This document shows, piece after piece, positions 1 to 8,561 of a stretch of 64,000 nt of DNA; the stretch's first letter is position 1; each line of letters begins with the position of its first letter. The notes beneath the pieces are model-generated. The model ran no database searches. It was not told the origin of the DNA and saw only the letters and a list, made by a program, of their open reading frames with translations. The stretch covers positions 2,291,001-2,355,000 of the forward strand of contig NZ_JAPEOS010000002.1 in the NCBI RefSeq assembly GCF_026340975.1, in the 5' to 3' direction. Position numbers and translations under genes: made by a program. This DNA comes from Streptomyces sp. NBC_01214 (GTDB taxonomy: Bacteria; Actinomycetota; Actinomycetes; Streptomycetales; Streptomycetaceae).

Positions 1-1
1 G

Positions 2-250
2 GAACTGGCCGCGGTCGTCCTCCACCAGGCGAACCTGCGGATCATCGAGCCCCTCGCCGCGAAGATCGGCGCCGTCAACGCCGTCGTCGCCCGCGACGTC
101 ATCGAGTCCGGCAACACCTCGGCCGCCAGCATCCCGATGGCCCTGTCGAAGCTGGTCCAGCGCGGTGAGATCCCCTCCGGCGCCCCGGTCCTCCTCTTCG
201 GCTTCGGCGGCAACCTCTCCTACGCGGGCCAGGTCATCAGCTGCCCGTGA
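2..250 (+). CDS. beta-ketoacyl-ACP synthase III (FabH-like), C-terminal fragment
   Basis: The 5' end lies outside the window; 82 C-terminal residues are visible. The fragment carries the catalytic His in HQANLRII and the catalytic Asn in GNTSAAS, followed by the glycine-rich GFGGNLSYAG end. These are signatures of thiolase-fold KASIII enzymes, which condense a starter acyl-CoA with malonyl-ACP. The active-site Cys half is missing, so a primary FabH cannot be separated from a secondary-metabolism KASIII-like enzyme. The last 14 bp overlap the 3' end of the convergent LtrA gene. It is 32 kb from the PKS genes, and nothing visible links it to them. Confidence 0.9.
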   Translation, partial: ELAAVVLHQANLRIIEPLAAKIGAVNAVVARDVIESGNTSAASIPMALSKLVQRGEIPSGAPVLLFGFGGNLSYAGQVISCP

Positions 251-1418
251 CGGCTCCGGCGTCCGTTCCCCGCGCCTGCGCGGCGGGGGAGCGGCCGCCC
301 TCGGCCACCACCGCGCCGACCAGGACGACCGACAGGGCCACCAGCTGGCCGGCTCCCGTCCAGCTGGTCCCCACGGGCACGGTGGCGAGCGCGAGCACCA
401 GCGCCGTCGCGCGGTAGCGGGCCGGCCCGATGCCCAGCACCGCACGGAAGACCAGGTTCCCTGCCAGGTAGAGGGCGACCCCGCCGGCCAGCGCGACCGC
501 CGGGCCGGTGTGCAGGTGCTCCCCGAGGTGCCCGATCGTCTTCTTCACACCGGCCGCGAAGACGGCGATGCCCAGGAGCACGGGCAGGAAGGCGTAGTAG
601 TACGCGACCATCGCCAGCTTGAAACGCCGCGCCGGCGGGGTCTGCGCGAAGACCTCTTCGGCCCGGCCCTCGTCGCGCACGAAGTACATCCACCACATCG
701 CCGACGCGACCGTCAGGGCCAGGAACGCGCCGCCGGCGATACCGGGGGACAGCGGCAGCGAGCCCACCCCGATGCCGATCGCGATCACGGATTCACCGAA
801 GACGATGATCAGCAGCAGGCCGTGCCGCTCCACCAGGTGCGCCGCGTTCATCCCGCCGAGCTGGTCACCGACCGTCTGCTCGGGCACCTCGGGCTCCGTG
901 GCGGTCCCACTCGCCGTGACCCGTTGCACGACCATCGGCGTCACGAACTGGAGCAGCAGCGCCAGCATCCACAGCCCCCAGGCCGGCAGCCCGTCGAAGA
1001 ACCCGGCTGCCGTCACGGCCAGCGCGCACAGCACGTTGGGCAGCGCGAACCACAGCACCCCGCGGCCGTGCGCCTGTGTGAACAGCGCGCCGTGGACCAG
1101 GACGACCAGCAGGTACCCCAGGCCGAAGGCGACGCCGCCCGCCCCGAAGGCCGTGGGCACGGCCAGGGCGCACACCATGAACGCCCCCATGGCCAGCATC
1201 AGCAGCACCCGCCGGACTGTCCGGTCCGGCGGCACCTGGTTGGTCAGGTGCGCGTAGCCCCCGTACATCCAGAACAGGACGGTGAAGATCAGCACCACCT
1301 GCCCCGCGCCCCGCAGGCTCAGGTCGTCCGCCAGAAGCACCGTCAACTGCGTGATGGTGAAGACGAAGACGAGGTCGAAGAACAGCTCCAGCGTGCTGAC
1401 GCGGTGCTCGGATTCCAT
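237..1418 (-). CDS. low temperature requirement protein A (LtrA) family membrane protein
   Basis: 393 residues, about ten to eleven hydrophobic helices. The N-terminus has the LtrA signature with VSTLELFFDLVFVF, where acidic residues sit inside the first membrane segment. A second conserved stretch, HLVERHGLLLIIVFGES, lies near mid-protein. The family is named from Listeria cold-growth mutants; its biochemical role is not established. The start is supported by a run of G ending in GGAG just upstream of the ATG. The gene is convergent with and overlaps the FabH-like gene by 14 bp. It appears monocistronic. Confidence 0.9.
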   Translation of the reverse strand: MESEHRVSTLELFFDLVFVFTITQLTVLLADDLSLRGAGQVVLIFTVLFWMYGGYAHLTNQVPPDRTVRRVLLMLAMGAFMVCALAVPTAFGAGGVAFGLGYLLVVLVHGALFTQAHGRGVLWFALPNVLCALAVTAAGFFDGLPAWGLWMLALLLQFVTPMVVQRVTASGTATEPEVPEQTVGDQLGGMNAAHLVERHGLLLIIVFGESVIAIGIGVGSLPLSPGIAGGAFLALTVASAMWWMYFVRDEGRAEEVFAQTPPARRFKLAMVAYYYAFLPVLLGIAVFAAGVKKTIGHLGEHLHTGPAVALAGGVALYLAGNLVFRAVLGIGPARYRATALVLALATVPVGTSWTGAGQLVALSVVLVGAVVAEGGRSPAAQARGTDAGAVTGS

Positions 1419-1709
1419 GCGCGGCTCCCCCCGGACGTGTGCGCAGCCATCCGACCGCCCGGCTCCCCCTGATGTCCAGCCGGTATCGGCACCCAGAAGT
1501 GGACGCGAGGCATCCCCTTCTTCCCGCCGCCGGGACCGGGCGGCCGCCCCGCCGGTGGCGAGACGGGCCGTCTCGCTACGGCCTTCGGTGCATGCGTGCA
1601 GGTCAGCCCGGCGTGGCGGAGGATCACCGCCCGGATAAGTGGTCGGAGCCCCGCCGATCCTTTGCTATTGTTGTCCATGTCGCCGCGGGAAACCGGGGCC
1701 GACCACCTA

Positions 1710-1794
1710 GTCCGGGTGGCGGAATGGCAGACGCGCTAGCTTGAGGTGCTAGTGCCCTTTATCGGGCGTGGGGGTTCAAGTCCCCCCTCGGACA
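1710..1794 (+). tRNA. tRNA-Leu(GAG)
   Basis: 85 nt fold as a class II tRNA. The acceptor stem GTCCGGG pairs with CTCGGAC, with discriminator A at 1794. The anticodon stem CTAGC/GCTAG closes a TTGAGGT loop with anticodon GAG. A long variable arm and a TTCAAGT T-loop follow. CCA is not encoded. It reads CUC/CUU leucine codons. A strong hairpin follows within 6 nt. Confidence 0.97.
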
Positions 1795-1800
1795 CAAAAA

Positions 1801-1833
1801 GCAGGAGCCCCACACCTAGTGTGGGGCTCCTGC
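1801..1833 (+). terminator. intrinsic terminator after tRNA-Leu
   Basis: A perfect 14-15 bp stem with a CTAG-type loop begins 6 nt after the tRNA and is followed by TGTT. An A-run precedes it, so it could also work on the other strand. Confidence 0.85.
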
Positions 1834-1852
1834 TGTTATCCCGGGGGCGGAC

Positions 1853-2497
1853 ATGAACACGGAACGGGCGCCACTGCGGTACGCCTGCGACATCACGGAG
1901 GACGACCTCTGGGAGGTCTACGCGTTCCTGAACCCGCGGCTGGAGGCCCTGGAAGCCGGCCACGCTCCGGGCACCGACGAACACAGGACGGCCGATGCGC
2001 TGGCCCGGATGCTGGTCAGCGCCGTACTGCACCTGGAGGGGGACGTCCGGGAGCGGTTCTGGAGGCCCTACCGCACGAGGCGGGGCACCACGCCGGTCCT
2101 CGTATGGGCGCCGCCGTCCGAGGCCGTGCTCCACGCCCGGGACGAGTGGCGCCTCGACAAGATTCGCGAGAACTGGAACGCCCTCTGTTACGGCCTGCAG
2201 GTCTGGCGCGATTGTGAAGGCTACGACCTCGAACGCTGGCACAGGGTCGAGTTCCGCGACGCCGCTGCCGCGGCCGAGTACCAGCGGCGCTGCGACGAGC
2301 TCGGCCTCAGGCCCAGGGAGCCTCCTGACCCCTTGCCGGCCTGGCGGTGGAGCCGGCCGGCCCGTCGTCACGTACCCAGCACCACCAGACCCGTCGGGTC
2401 CGTCGGGCGGGTCAGGCTGCCCGGGGTCACCGACGTGAAGGTGCGGGGGAGGGACAGCCGGGGGGTCGCGCCGTCCGGGGCGGCTTCAAAGAGGTAG
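1853..2497 (+). CDS. hypothetical protein
   Basis: 214 residues; I do not recognise a family. The first 165 residues have strong streptomycete third-position GC bias and look like a soluble, charged, mostly helical protein rich in Trp, Arg and Glu. The final 40 or so residues read through the 3' end of the convergent IclR-like gene (130 bp overlap) and are low-complexity Arg/Pro/Ser, so the real conserved domain probably ends near residue 170. The start ATG lies 20 nt after the tRNA terminator with only a weak GGGGGCGG upstream. An antisense reading frame of similar length exists but has poorer composition. Confidence 0.55.
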   Translation: MNTERAPLRYACDITEDDLWEVYAFLNPRLEALEAGHAPGTDEHRTADALARMLVSAVLHLEGDVRERFWRPYRTRRGTTPVLVWAPPSEAVLHARDEWRLDKIRENWNALCYGLQVWRDCEGYDLERWHRVEFRDAAAAAEYQRRCDELGLRPREPPDPLPAWRWSRPARRHVPSTTRPVGSVGRVRLPGVTDVKVRGRDSRGVAPSGAASKR

Positions 2498-4230
2498 GCC
2501 GCCGCGGTCGTGGTGTCGCTGACCAGGTGCGGGCCGTGCGCCGCCGCCGTCGCGGCCTCCGCGAGCGGGGTGCGGAAGAGCAGCCGGAGGTGACGCAGGG
2601 TCTCCGGGGTGACCGGGGCCCGCAGCGGCCGGGCCTCGGGCCGGCCGGGCGCGGAGTCGGCTTCGACGGCGGGGGCCACCGGGGCGTCCGGAGGGATCGC
2701 GCCGGTCAGGAGCAGGGCGAGGAGGATCGGCACGGCCTTGCGCCGCAGCGCCTCGGTGGCCGAGCGCAACCGGTGGGCATGGGCCGCGGGCAGCGACAGC
2801 GCCAGGCTCCCCGCGGCGCCGCCCGTGGCGATGGGAACGGCCGAGCAGACGACCCCCGGGGAGTACTCGAGCAGGTCGAAGACCGGCGCGCCCGGAGCCA
2901 CCGCGTCCAGCGCCGTGAACAGGGCCCGGCTGTCGGTGATGGTCTGCGCGGTGAGCCGGGCGGGCCGGTGCCGGGCCACGTGATCGGCGCGGCGGTCGTG
3001 GTCGAGCTGGGTCAACAGGCACTTGCCGACCGCGCTGGCGTGTGCGGCGTCCCGGAAGTCGACCCACTCCCGAACCGGCGGGGTCGCCGGCCCGGCCGCC
3101 ATCTGCGTGATGTGGACCTCGCCCCCCGCGTACCGGCTGAGGTACACCGCGGCGCCCGCGCTGTCCCGGGCCAGGGCCAGGGTGCGCTGGAGCTGCCCGG
3201 CCAGGCCGTGGCCGCCGGGGGCGGCGAGCCGGTCCAGGGCCGGGCCGCGCCCGTACACCCCCGCCCCCGGCCGGTATGCGTACTCCTCCTCGCACAGCAT
3301 CGCCAGGAGGGGGCCCAGCTGCGCCTCCGCGAGGCCCGACTCCCGCGCGAGCTGGCCGGCCCGGACCCCCAACGGATGCTGCTCCAGGACGCGTACGACG
3401 CCCAGCGCGCGGCGGGCCTCCGCCAGCGCCTCGCCCGTACCGCCGCGTACGACGCTCCCGCGGGCCGCGGCCGTCAGCGCGGGGTGGCGCAGCGGGCCGG
3501 CGGCCGGCCGGGCCGCCACCGGCGCGACGACCGCGGCGGGCTGCTGCGGCAGGAACGCGGTGAGCACCCCGGACAGCCCCGGCCTCGGCAGCGGCACCGG
3601 GCCCAGGTCGGGGTCCTCGAGCTGGTCGACGTAGCGCAGCACGGCCGCCTGCGTGCACAGCCGGACCTCCCGCAGATCCCGTCGGCCCCCCGGCCGGAAG
3701 CCGCGCCGGCCCAGCTCGCGCGCCCAGTGCCGGGCGTCGTGGTGCTCGCCGCGCCGGGAGTGGTCGAGGAAGAGGCAGTACGCGGCCGCGGAGGTCCGCG
3801 GGCTCCCGGAGCCGGCGGCGAACTGCCACCAGAAGCGGGCTCCTTCGCGCAGCCCGGCCAGGTGCAGCAGGCAGCCGAAGACGACCGCCCCGGACAGGTC
3901 GGTGTGTCCCTCGGTGAGGAAGGAGTCGAGGTGTGCCGCGGCCTTGGGCGCGCACGCGGAGGCGAGGCAGACGGCCTTGAGGTCACGCCGGGCCCGTTCG
4001 GCTTCGAGCGGGCAGTCCCGTGCGGGGTCGCTCCAGCCGTGCACCGGCCGGCGCCGGGCGCAGTGTCCGGAGGCGGGCGGGTGCGGTGTGGCGCGCAGCA
4101 GCCGGGCCTCGGCGGCGCCGAGGTCGTAGTACCGGTAGCGGTCGCGGACGCCCGCCCGGGCGAGGAACTCGGCCAGGGAGCGGGCGACCGGGTCGCCGTC
4201 CTGCAGCTCCTGCCGTTCGTGGCGCCTCAT
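2368..4230 (-). CDS. oversized IclR-like regulator with N-terminal helical-repeat extension
   Basis: 620 residues, against about 250 for a normal IclR protein. Residues 1-270 contain a helical, TPR-like region (FGCLLHLAGLREGARFWWQF followed by a second similar helix pair near 150-175). Residues 277-325 form the IclR winged HTH (VVRVLEQHPLGVRAGQLA). Residues 340-505 form the IclR effector-binding domain, including VDFRDAAHASAVGKCLL and EYSPGVVCSAVPI. About 115 further residues follow. The start ATG overlaps the TGA of the upstream sigma-factor gene, so the two are translationally coupled. I infer a sigma-linked signalling pair. The ligand is unknown. Confidence 0.8.
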   Translation of the reverse strand: MRRHERQELQDGDPVARSLAEFLARAGVRDRYRYYDLGAAEARLLRATPHPPASGHCARRRPVHGWSDPARDCPLEAERARRDLKAVCLASACAPKAAAHLDSFLTEGHTDLSGAVVFGCLLHLAGLREGARFWWQFAAGSGSPRTSAAAYCLFLDHSRRGEHHDARHWARELGRRGFRPGGRRDLREVRLCTQAAVLRYVDQLEDPDLGPVPLPRPGLSGVLTAFLPQQPAAVVAPVAARPAAGPLRHPALTAAARGSVVRGGTGEALAEARRALGVVRVLEQHPLGVRAGQLARESGLAEAQLGPLLAMLCEEEYAYRPGAGVYGRGPALDRLAAPGGHGLAGQLQRTLALARDSAGAAVYLSRYAGGEVHITQMAAGPATPPVREWVDFRDAAHASAVGKCLLTQLDHDRRADHVARHRPARLTAQTITDSRALFTALDAVAPGAPVFDLLEYSPGVVCSAVPIATGGAAGSLALSLPAAHAHRLRSATEALRRKAVPILLALLLTGAIPPDAPVAPAVEADSAPGRPEARPLRAPVTPETLRHLRLLFRTPLAEAATAAAHGPHLVSDTTTAAAYLFEAAPDGATPRLSLPRTFTSVTPGSLTRPTDPTGLVVLGT

Positions 4231-4886
4231 GATTCGGCTGGTTCTTCTGCTGATTCTGCTGATTCTGCTGAGTCGGGTGATGGGGCGGATGCGGTGGACG
4301 TGGCGAGCAGGCGGGCGAGCCGCCGGTGGGCCTGTCCGAGGTAGGAGCGGACCGTGGCCTCGTCGACCCCCATCACGGCTGCGGCCTCACCGGGGGTGCA
4401 CTGGAGCCCGTACCGCAGCAGCACGGAGTCGCGTTGCCGCTCGGCGAGCCGGGAGACGGCGGAGTAGAAGCGGATGGTGTCCGTCAGCACCTCGTACTGA
4501 TCGGCGTGGGCCTCCTTGAGGGCGGCCTCGAAGGCGCTGATGTCCATCGGCTCCGGTCGTTGCTGCCAGGGATGACGCCGGCGCTGCCGGTCGACCAGGC
4601 AGTGCTTGAGGACGGTCCAGGCGTAGGCGTCGAGGCGGTCCATGTGGAGCATCCGCAGCCATTCATCCATGATCGAGTCGAAAGCGGCGTCGACCGCGGC
4701 CTCCGCCGCCGCGTCGGAGCCCAGCTGCAGATACGCGAAGCGCATGTACGCGGGCCGCCGATTGGCGTGGAAGGCCCAGTACGACAGGCGCGCCGTCGGA
4801 TCCCATTGGCTCATGGGAGTCGGCCGCCGACGCCGGCTCGGTAGTCCCACGGCCCCACCGGACTCCTCCGGTCCGCCATCGTTCAC
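4227..4886 (-). CDS. RNA polymerase sigma-70 family (ECF-type) sigma factor
   Basis: 219 residues. A sigma-2-like region spans about 45-105 (FAYLQLGSDAAAEAAVDAAF, then DAYAWTVLKHCLVDRQRR). A sigma-4 HTH spans about 140-195 (RLAERQRDSVLLRYGLQ, then GEAAAVMGVDEATVRSYLG). The C-terminus is an acidic Ser-Ala-Glu repeat encoded by short 9-bp direct repeats. The GTG start at 4886 has GAGG seven nt upstream; an internal ATG 24 codons later is an alternative. It overlaps the IclR-like gene by the ATGA motif. No anti-sigma gene is adjacent, so control may be exerted by the IclR-like partner (inference). Confidence 0.85.
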   Translation of the reverse strand: MNDGGPEESGGAVGLPSRRRRPTPMSQWDPTARLSYWAFHANRRPAYMRFAYLQLGSDAAAEAAVDAAFDSIMDEWLRMLHMDRLDAYAWTVLKHCLVDRQRRRHPWQQRPEPMDISAFEAALKEAHADQYEVLTDTIRFYSAVSRLAERQRDSVLLRYGLQCTPGEAAAVMGVDEATVRSYLGQAHRRLARLLATSTASAPSPDSAESAESAEEPAES

Positions 4887-5150
4887 CGCTCCACCTCATC
4901 CCCTGTGCTGAACAGGAAAGCAGCGCGGGCGCACTCGGAGGGCGCAGAGAAGAAAGCTGCAAGCAATACGTCGCGGATGATCGACTCGTGATCGACCTCG
5001 ATCACGCGCGGCTCCAGCCAGCGCGTTTGCATATGCCCGCCGACGGTGCCATCTCAGATGCCGGCGTCGGCGCCGTCGCCACTGCGGTCGCCGCCGTCGC
5101 CCGGGCACCGGTCGGGTGCGCCGCGGTCCGGCTGTAACATGTGCCTGATC
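4887..5150. other. intergenic region upstream of the sigma gene and metG
   Basis: No convincing gene on either strand; the small reading frames here have poor codon bias. The left edge carries the sigma-factor ribosome site on the minus strand. A TAACAT hexamer at 5135-5140 could be a plus-strand -10 element just before the hairpin at 5151. Confidence 0.4.
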
Positions 5151-5193
5151 GCGAGGGCCGTGACGGAGAGGTCACTGCCCTCGCTTTTGCTTT
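5151..5193 (+). terminator. isolated intrinsic terminator or attenuator upstream of metG
   Basis: GCGAGGGC pairs with GCCCTCGC, GTGAC pairs with GTCAC inside it, and TTTTGCTTT follows. The orientation fits plus-strand termination, yet no plus-strand gene lies upstream for 2.6 kb. It therefore either ends a small RNA or forms part of a metG leader. Confidence 0.65.
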
Positions 5194-5308
5194 ACGTCCA
5201 CCCATGAACAAATGCGGCGCGTGGCCTCGCGGCGGTTCGATACGATGAACCGCATTCACAATCCGTTACGTCACGTTGTACCGCACATAGGAAATGGAGC
5301 ATCCGAGG

Positions 5309-7024
5309 ATGGCTCGACACCTGATCACCAGCGCGCTTCCGTACATCAACGGGATCAAGCACCTGGGCAACATGGTCGGGTCGATGCTTCCGGCGGATGT
5401 GTACTCCCGGTACCTCCGCCAGCGCGGCCACGACGTCCTCTACATCTGCGCCACCGACGAGCACGGCACCCCCGCCGAGCTCGCCGCCAAGGAGGCCGGC
5501 GTCTCGGTCTCCGCGTTCTGTGCGCAGGCCCACGACGCCCAGAAGGCGGTCTACGACGGCTTCGAGCTGTCCTTCGACTACTTCGGCCGCAGCTCCTCCG
5601 CGCAGAACCGCGAGATCACCCAGCACTTCGCGCGCAAGCTGCAGGAGAACGGGTTCATCGAGGAGCGCGCGATCCGGCAGGTGTACTCGCCGGTCGACGG
5701 CCGCTTCCTGCCGGACCGCTACGTCGAGGGCACCTGCCCGCACTGCGGCTACGACAAGGCCCGCGGCGACCAGTGCGAGAACTGCACCCGCGTCCTGGAC
5801 CCCACGGACCTGATCGAGCCCCGCTCGGCCATCTCCGGCTCCACCGAGCTGGAGGTCCGCGAGACCAAGCACCTCTTCCTCCTGCAGTCCAAGCTCCAGC
5901 ACGAGGTCGAGGCCTGGGTCGCCGAGCACGAGGAGGAGTGGCCGCAGCTCGCCTCTTCCATCGCCCGCAAGTGGCTGACCGAGGGCCTGCACGACCGCGC
6001 CATCACCCGTGACCTCGACTGGGGCGTGCCGGTCCCGGCCGACACGTGGCCCGAGCTGGCCGCCGAGGGCAAGGTCTTCTACGTCTGGTTCGACGCCCCG
6101 ATCGAGTACATCGGCGCGACCAAGGAGTGGTCGGACCTGGACCCGGAGAACCGCGACTACACGTCGTGGTGGTACGAGGCCGAGGACGTCCGCTACACCC
6201 AGTTCATGGCCAAGGACAACGTCCCGTTCCACACGGTGATGTTCCCCGCCACCGAACTGGCCACCCGCGAGCCGTGGAAGAAGGTCGACTACGTCAAGGC
6301 CTTCAACTGGCTGACGTACTACGGCGGCAAGTTCTCCACCTCGCAGAAGCGCGGCGTCTTCACCGACCAGGCGCTGGAGATCCTCCCGGCCGACTTCTGG
6401 CGCTACTTCCTCATCGCCAACGCGCCCGAGTCCGACGACTCGTCGTTCACGTGGGAGCACTTCCAGGCCACCGTCAACAAGGACCTCGGCGGCACCCTCG
6501 GCAACTTCGTCAACCGCGTGCTGACCTTCTCCCGCAAGAAGTTCGGCGACGAGGCCCCCGCGGGCAGCCCCGCCGGCGAGGCCGAGGCCAAGCTGGGCGA
6601 GCAGATCGCGGAGCTGCTGGCCGAGTACGAGGGCCACATGGACACCCTCCAGTACCGCAAGGCCGCGGCCGCGCTGCGCGCCCTGTGGTCGGCCGGAAAC
6701 GCCTACCTCGACGAGAAGGCCCCCTGGACGGAGGTCAAGACCGACCTGGAGGGCGCCGCGCTCACCCTGCGCACCGCGATGAACCTCATCCACCTCTACT
6801 CGGTGGTCTCCGAGCCGTTCATCCCGGCCTCGGCGCGCGCCATGCGCTCCTCGTTCGCGCTCGCCGACGACACGGCCACGTGGATCACCCCGGAGCAGGC
6901 GCGGTCCCTGGACGCCGTTCCGGCCGGCGCCCCGTTCACCGTCCCGCCGGTGCTGTTCGCGCGGGTCACCGAGGAGGACCTGGAGTCCTACCGCGAGCGG
7001 TTCGGCGGCAACCCGGAGGCCTGA
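5309..7024 (+). CDS. metG: methionyl-tRNA synthetase
   Basis: 571 residues from MARHLITSALPYING. Charges tRNA-Met with methionine in the cytoplasm. The class I HIGH motif appears as HLGN (KHLGNMVGS). A zinc-binding knuckle CPHCGYDKARGDQC..C is present. The KMSKS loop appears as FSTSQKRG, the archaeal/actinobacterial form. The C-terminal anticodon-binding helical domain includes NKDLGGTLGNFVNRV. The ATG at 5309 is preferred to the one at 5294 because GGAG sits nine nt before it and homologues begin at this residue. A strong hairpin follows the gene. Confidence 0.97.
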   Translation: MARHLITSALPYINGIKHLGNMVGSMLPADVYSRYLRQRGHDVLYICATDEHGTPAELAAKEAGVSVSAFCAQAHDAQKAVYDGFELSFDYFGRSSSAQNREITQHFARKLQENGFIEERAIRQVYSPVDGRFLPDRYVEGTCPHCGYDKARGDQCENCTRVLDPTDLIEPRSAISGSTELEVRETKHLFLLQSKLQHEVEAWVAEHEEEWPQLASSIARKWLTEGLHDRAITRDLDWGVPVPADTWPELAAEGKVFYVWFDAPIEYIGATKEWSDLDPENRDYTSWWYEAEDVRYTQFMAKDNVPFHTVMFPATELATREPWKKVDYVKAFNWLTYYGGKFSTSQKRGVFTDQALEILPADFWRYFLIANAPESDDSSFTWEHFQATVNKDLGGTLGNFVNRVLTFSRKKFGDEAPAGSPAGEAEAKLGEQIAELLAEYEGHMDTLQYRKAAAALRALWSAGNAYLDEKAPWTEVKTDLEGAALTLRTAMNLIHLYSVVSEPFIPASARAMRSSFALADDTATWITPEQARSLDAVPAGAPFTVPPVLFARVTEEDLESYRERFGGNPEA

Positions 7025-7084
7025 GGCCGGAGGGCCCGGAGGTCCGGAGGCCCGAGGCCCCTTGAGGCCCGGTGACAGCTGAGT

Positions 7085-7116
7085 GAGGGGCACGACCCGC
7101 CGGGGTCGTGCCCCTC
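7085..7116 (+). terminator. intrinsic terminator after metG
   Basis: A 13-bp perfect GC-rich stem (GAGGGGCACGACC with its complement) with a six-nt loop, 60 nt after the metG stop. There is no T-run, as is common in streptomycetes. Confidence 0.8.
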
Positions 7117-7227
7117 TCGCATGCCCGCAGGGAGGACGGGGGAGGGGCGAGGGTAGGGGAAACCCCACCGCTGACCGTCCACCTGGCCGTGCAGACCCGA
7201 CCGGGGCCGCGCGGCTGGAATGGGCCC

Positions 7228-8502
7228 ATGATCCCTTCCCGTACCGCCCGGTGGGCCACCGGCTGGTTGCCCTGGTTGCTCGCCGCCGCGTGGGCGCTGT
7301 CCTTCCCGCTGTTCTCCTCGCTGGCGCCGCACCGGCTGTGGGGCTGGTGCGCCGCCGCCGGATACCTCGGGGCCGCCGCGGCCACCGCACTCGGCCGCCG
7401 TCGCGCGGCGCTCGCCGCCGCCCTGCTGGGCGCCGTCGCCGTACCCCTCCTCTGGCTGGTCCTGACCGGCCAGGGGCAGTCGGAGGTGACGGTCATCGAA
7501 CGGTCCGGACGGCTCCTGCTGGAGTCCGGCCGGCTCTACGTCGACCGGCCCGGGCACGTCGAGGAGTACACCCCCTACCTGCCGGGCATGGCGCTGCTCG
7601 GCGTACCGCGGGCGCTGCTCGGGGGCGACGGTGGCGGTGACGGCTGGGTGGTGCGGCTGTTGGGGGACGCCCGCATCTGGTGCGCGGTCGTGCTGTTCGG
7701 CTGCCTGGGGGCGGCCCGGCGGCTGCTGGTCGGTGGGGCTGGCGGCGGGACCGGCCGCGGGACCGGCGGCGGGACCGGCGCCGGACCGGTCGGTGGGGCG
7801 GTCCGGCTGCTGCCCGTCCTCGTGGCCTCGCCGGTGGTGGCCCTGCCCCTGGCGGTGAGCGGGGTGGACCTGCCGCTGGCCGGGCTCTGCTGCCTCGCGC
7901 TGGCAGCGGCCGCCGCCGGGCGGCCCGTCCATTCCGGGGCGGCCCTCGCCGGGGCGTGCGCACTGAAGTGGACGGCGCTGCCCGCGGTCGCGGTGGCCGT
8001 CGCCCTGCTCGCGGTCTGCCGGGGCGGGCGGCCGGCGGTGCGCTGCGCTCTGGCGGCGGCCGGCGGCACGGCCCTGCTGGTGCTGCCGGCCGCACTGCTC
8101 CAGCCGGCGGAGCTGTGGCGCCAGGTCTTCGCCTTCCCCACCGGGCGGGCGGAGGTGCCGACCCCGGCGAGCAGCCCGCTGCCCGGGCGCCTCCTGGCCG
8201 AACTCGGGTCCTGGGGATGGTACCTGACGGTAGGTCTGCTGCTGGCGGGGGGCCTCGCGGTGGCCCTCTCCCTGCTCGTCCGGCCGCCGCGTACGGTGGT
8301 GGCCGCCGCAGACCGCCTCGCCCTCGGTCTCGCGCTGGCCTTCCTCCTGGCCCCGGCGGGCCGCTTCGGGTACCTGGCGCTGCCGGTCCTGCTGTCGGTC
8401 TGGGCCCGCTCGGTGGCCGTACCGGGTGTCTCGCGGGTGGTGGCGGGCTCGTTCCGGCTCCGACCCTCGGACGGGCGGCCGCGGGTACGGAACGAGCGGT
8501 AG
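7228..8502 (+). CDS. polytopic membrane protein, possible GT87/DUF2029-type glycosyltransferase
   Basis: 424 residues from MIPSRTARWA, with roughly ten to eleven hydrophobic helices. An extracytoplasmic loop after the second or third helix holds GRLYVDRPGHVEEYTPYLPG, where acidic and Tyr/Pro residues resemble the first loop of GT-C polyprenol-phosphate-sugar mannosyltransferases. A Gly-Thr-rich low-complexity stretch near residues 170-190 comes from a tandem GCGGGACCGG repeat at about 7741-7785. The longer reading frame from 7108 would start inside the metG terminator, so the ATG at 7228 is chosen. Function is inferred only from topology. Confidence 0.7.
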   Translation: MIPSRTARWATGWLPWLLAAAWALSFPLFSSLAPHRLWGWCAAAGYLGAAAATALGRRRAALAAALLGAVAVPLLWLVLTGQGQSEVTVIERSGRLLLESGRLYVDRPGHVEEYTPYLPGMALLGVPRALLGGDGGGDGWVVRLLGDARIWCAVVLFGCLGAARRLLVGGAGGGTGRGTGGGTGAGPVGGAVRLLPVLVASPVVALPLAVSGVDLPLAGLCCLALAAAAAGRPVHSGAALAGACALKWTALPAVAVAVALLAVCRGGRPAVRCALAAAGGTALLVLPAALLQPAELWRQVFAFPTGRAEVPTPASSPLPGRLLAELGSWGWYLTVGLLLAGGLAVALSLLVRPPRTVVAAADRLALGLALAFLLAPAGRFGYLALPVLLSVWARSVAVPGVSRVVAGSFRLRPSDGRPRVRNER

Positions 8503-8561
8503 GGAGGACGTTTCGCCTGACGGCCCCCTGCGCATTGGCTCGTTGCACTAGCCTTCGCTCC

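Noticed and set aside
165..1472. Long plus-strand frame opposite LtrA
   Set aside because: Arg/Gly/Pro-rich low-complexity translation typical of antisense frames in high-GC DNA; the LtrA reading on the minus strand has family motifs.
1736..2371. Minus-strand frame covering tRNA-Leu and the hypothetical gene
   Set aside because: It runs through the tRNA and terminator; the plus-strand frame has better third-position bias and a more protein-like composition.
5192..7390. 732-residue minus-strand frame over metG
   Set aside because: Antisense shadow of metG, with no recognisable motif.
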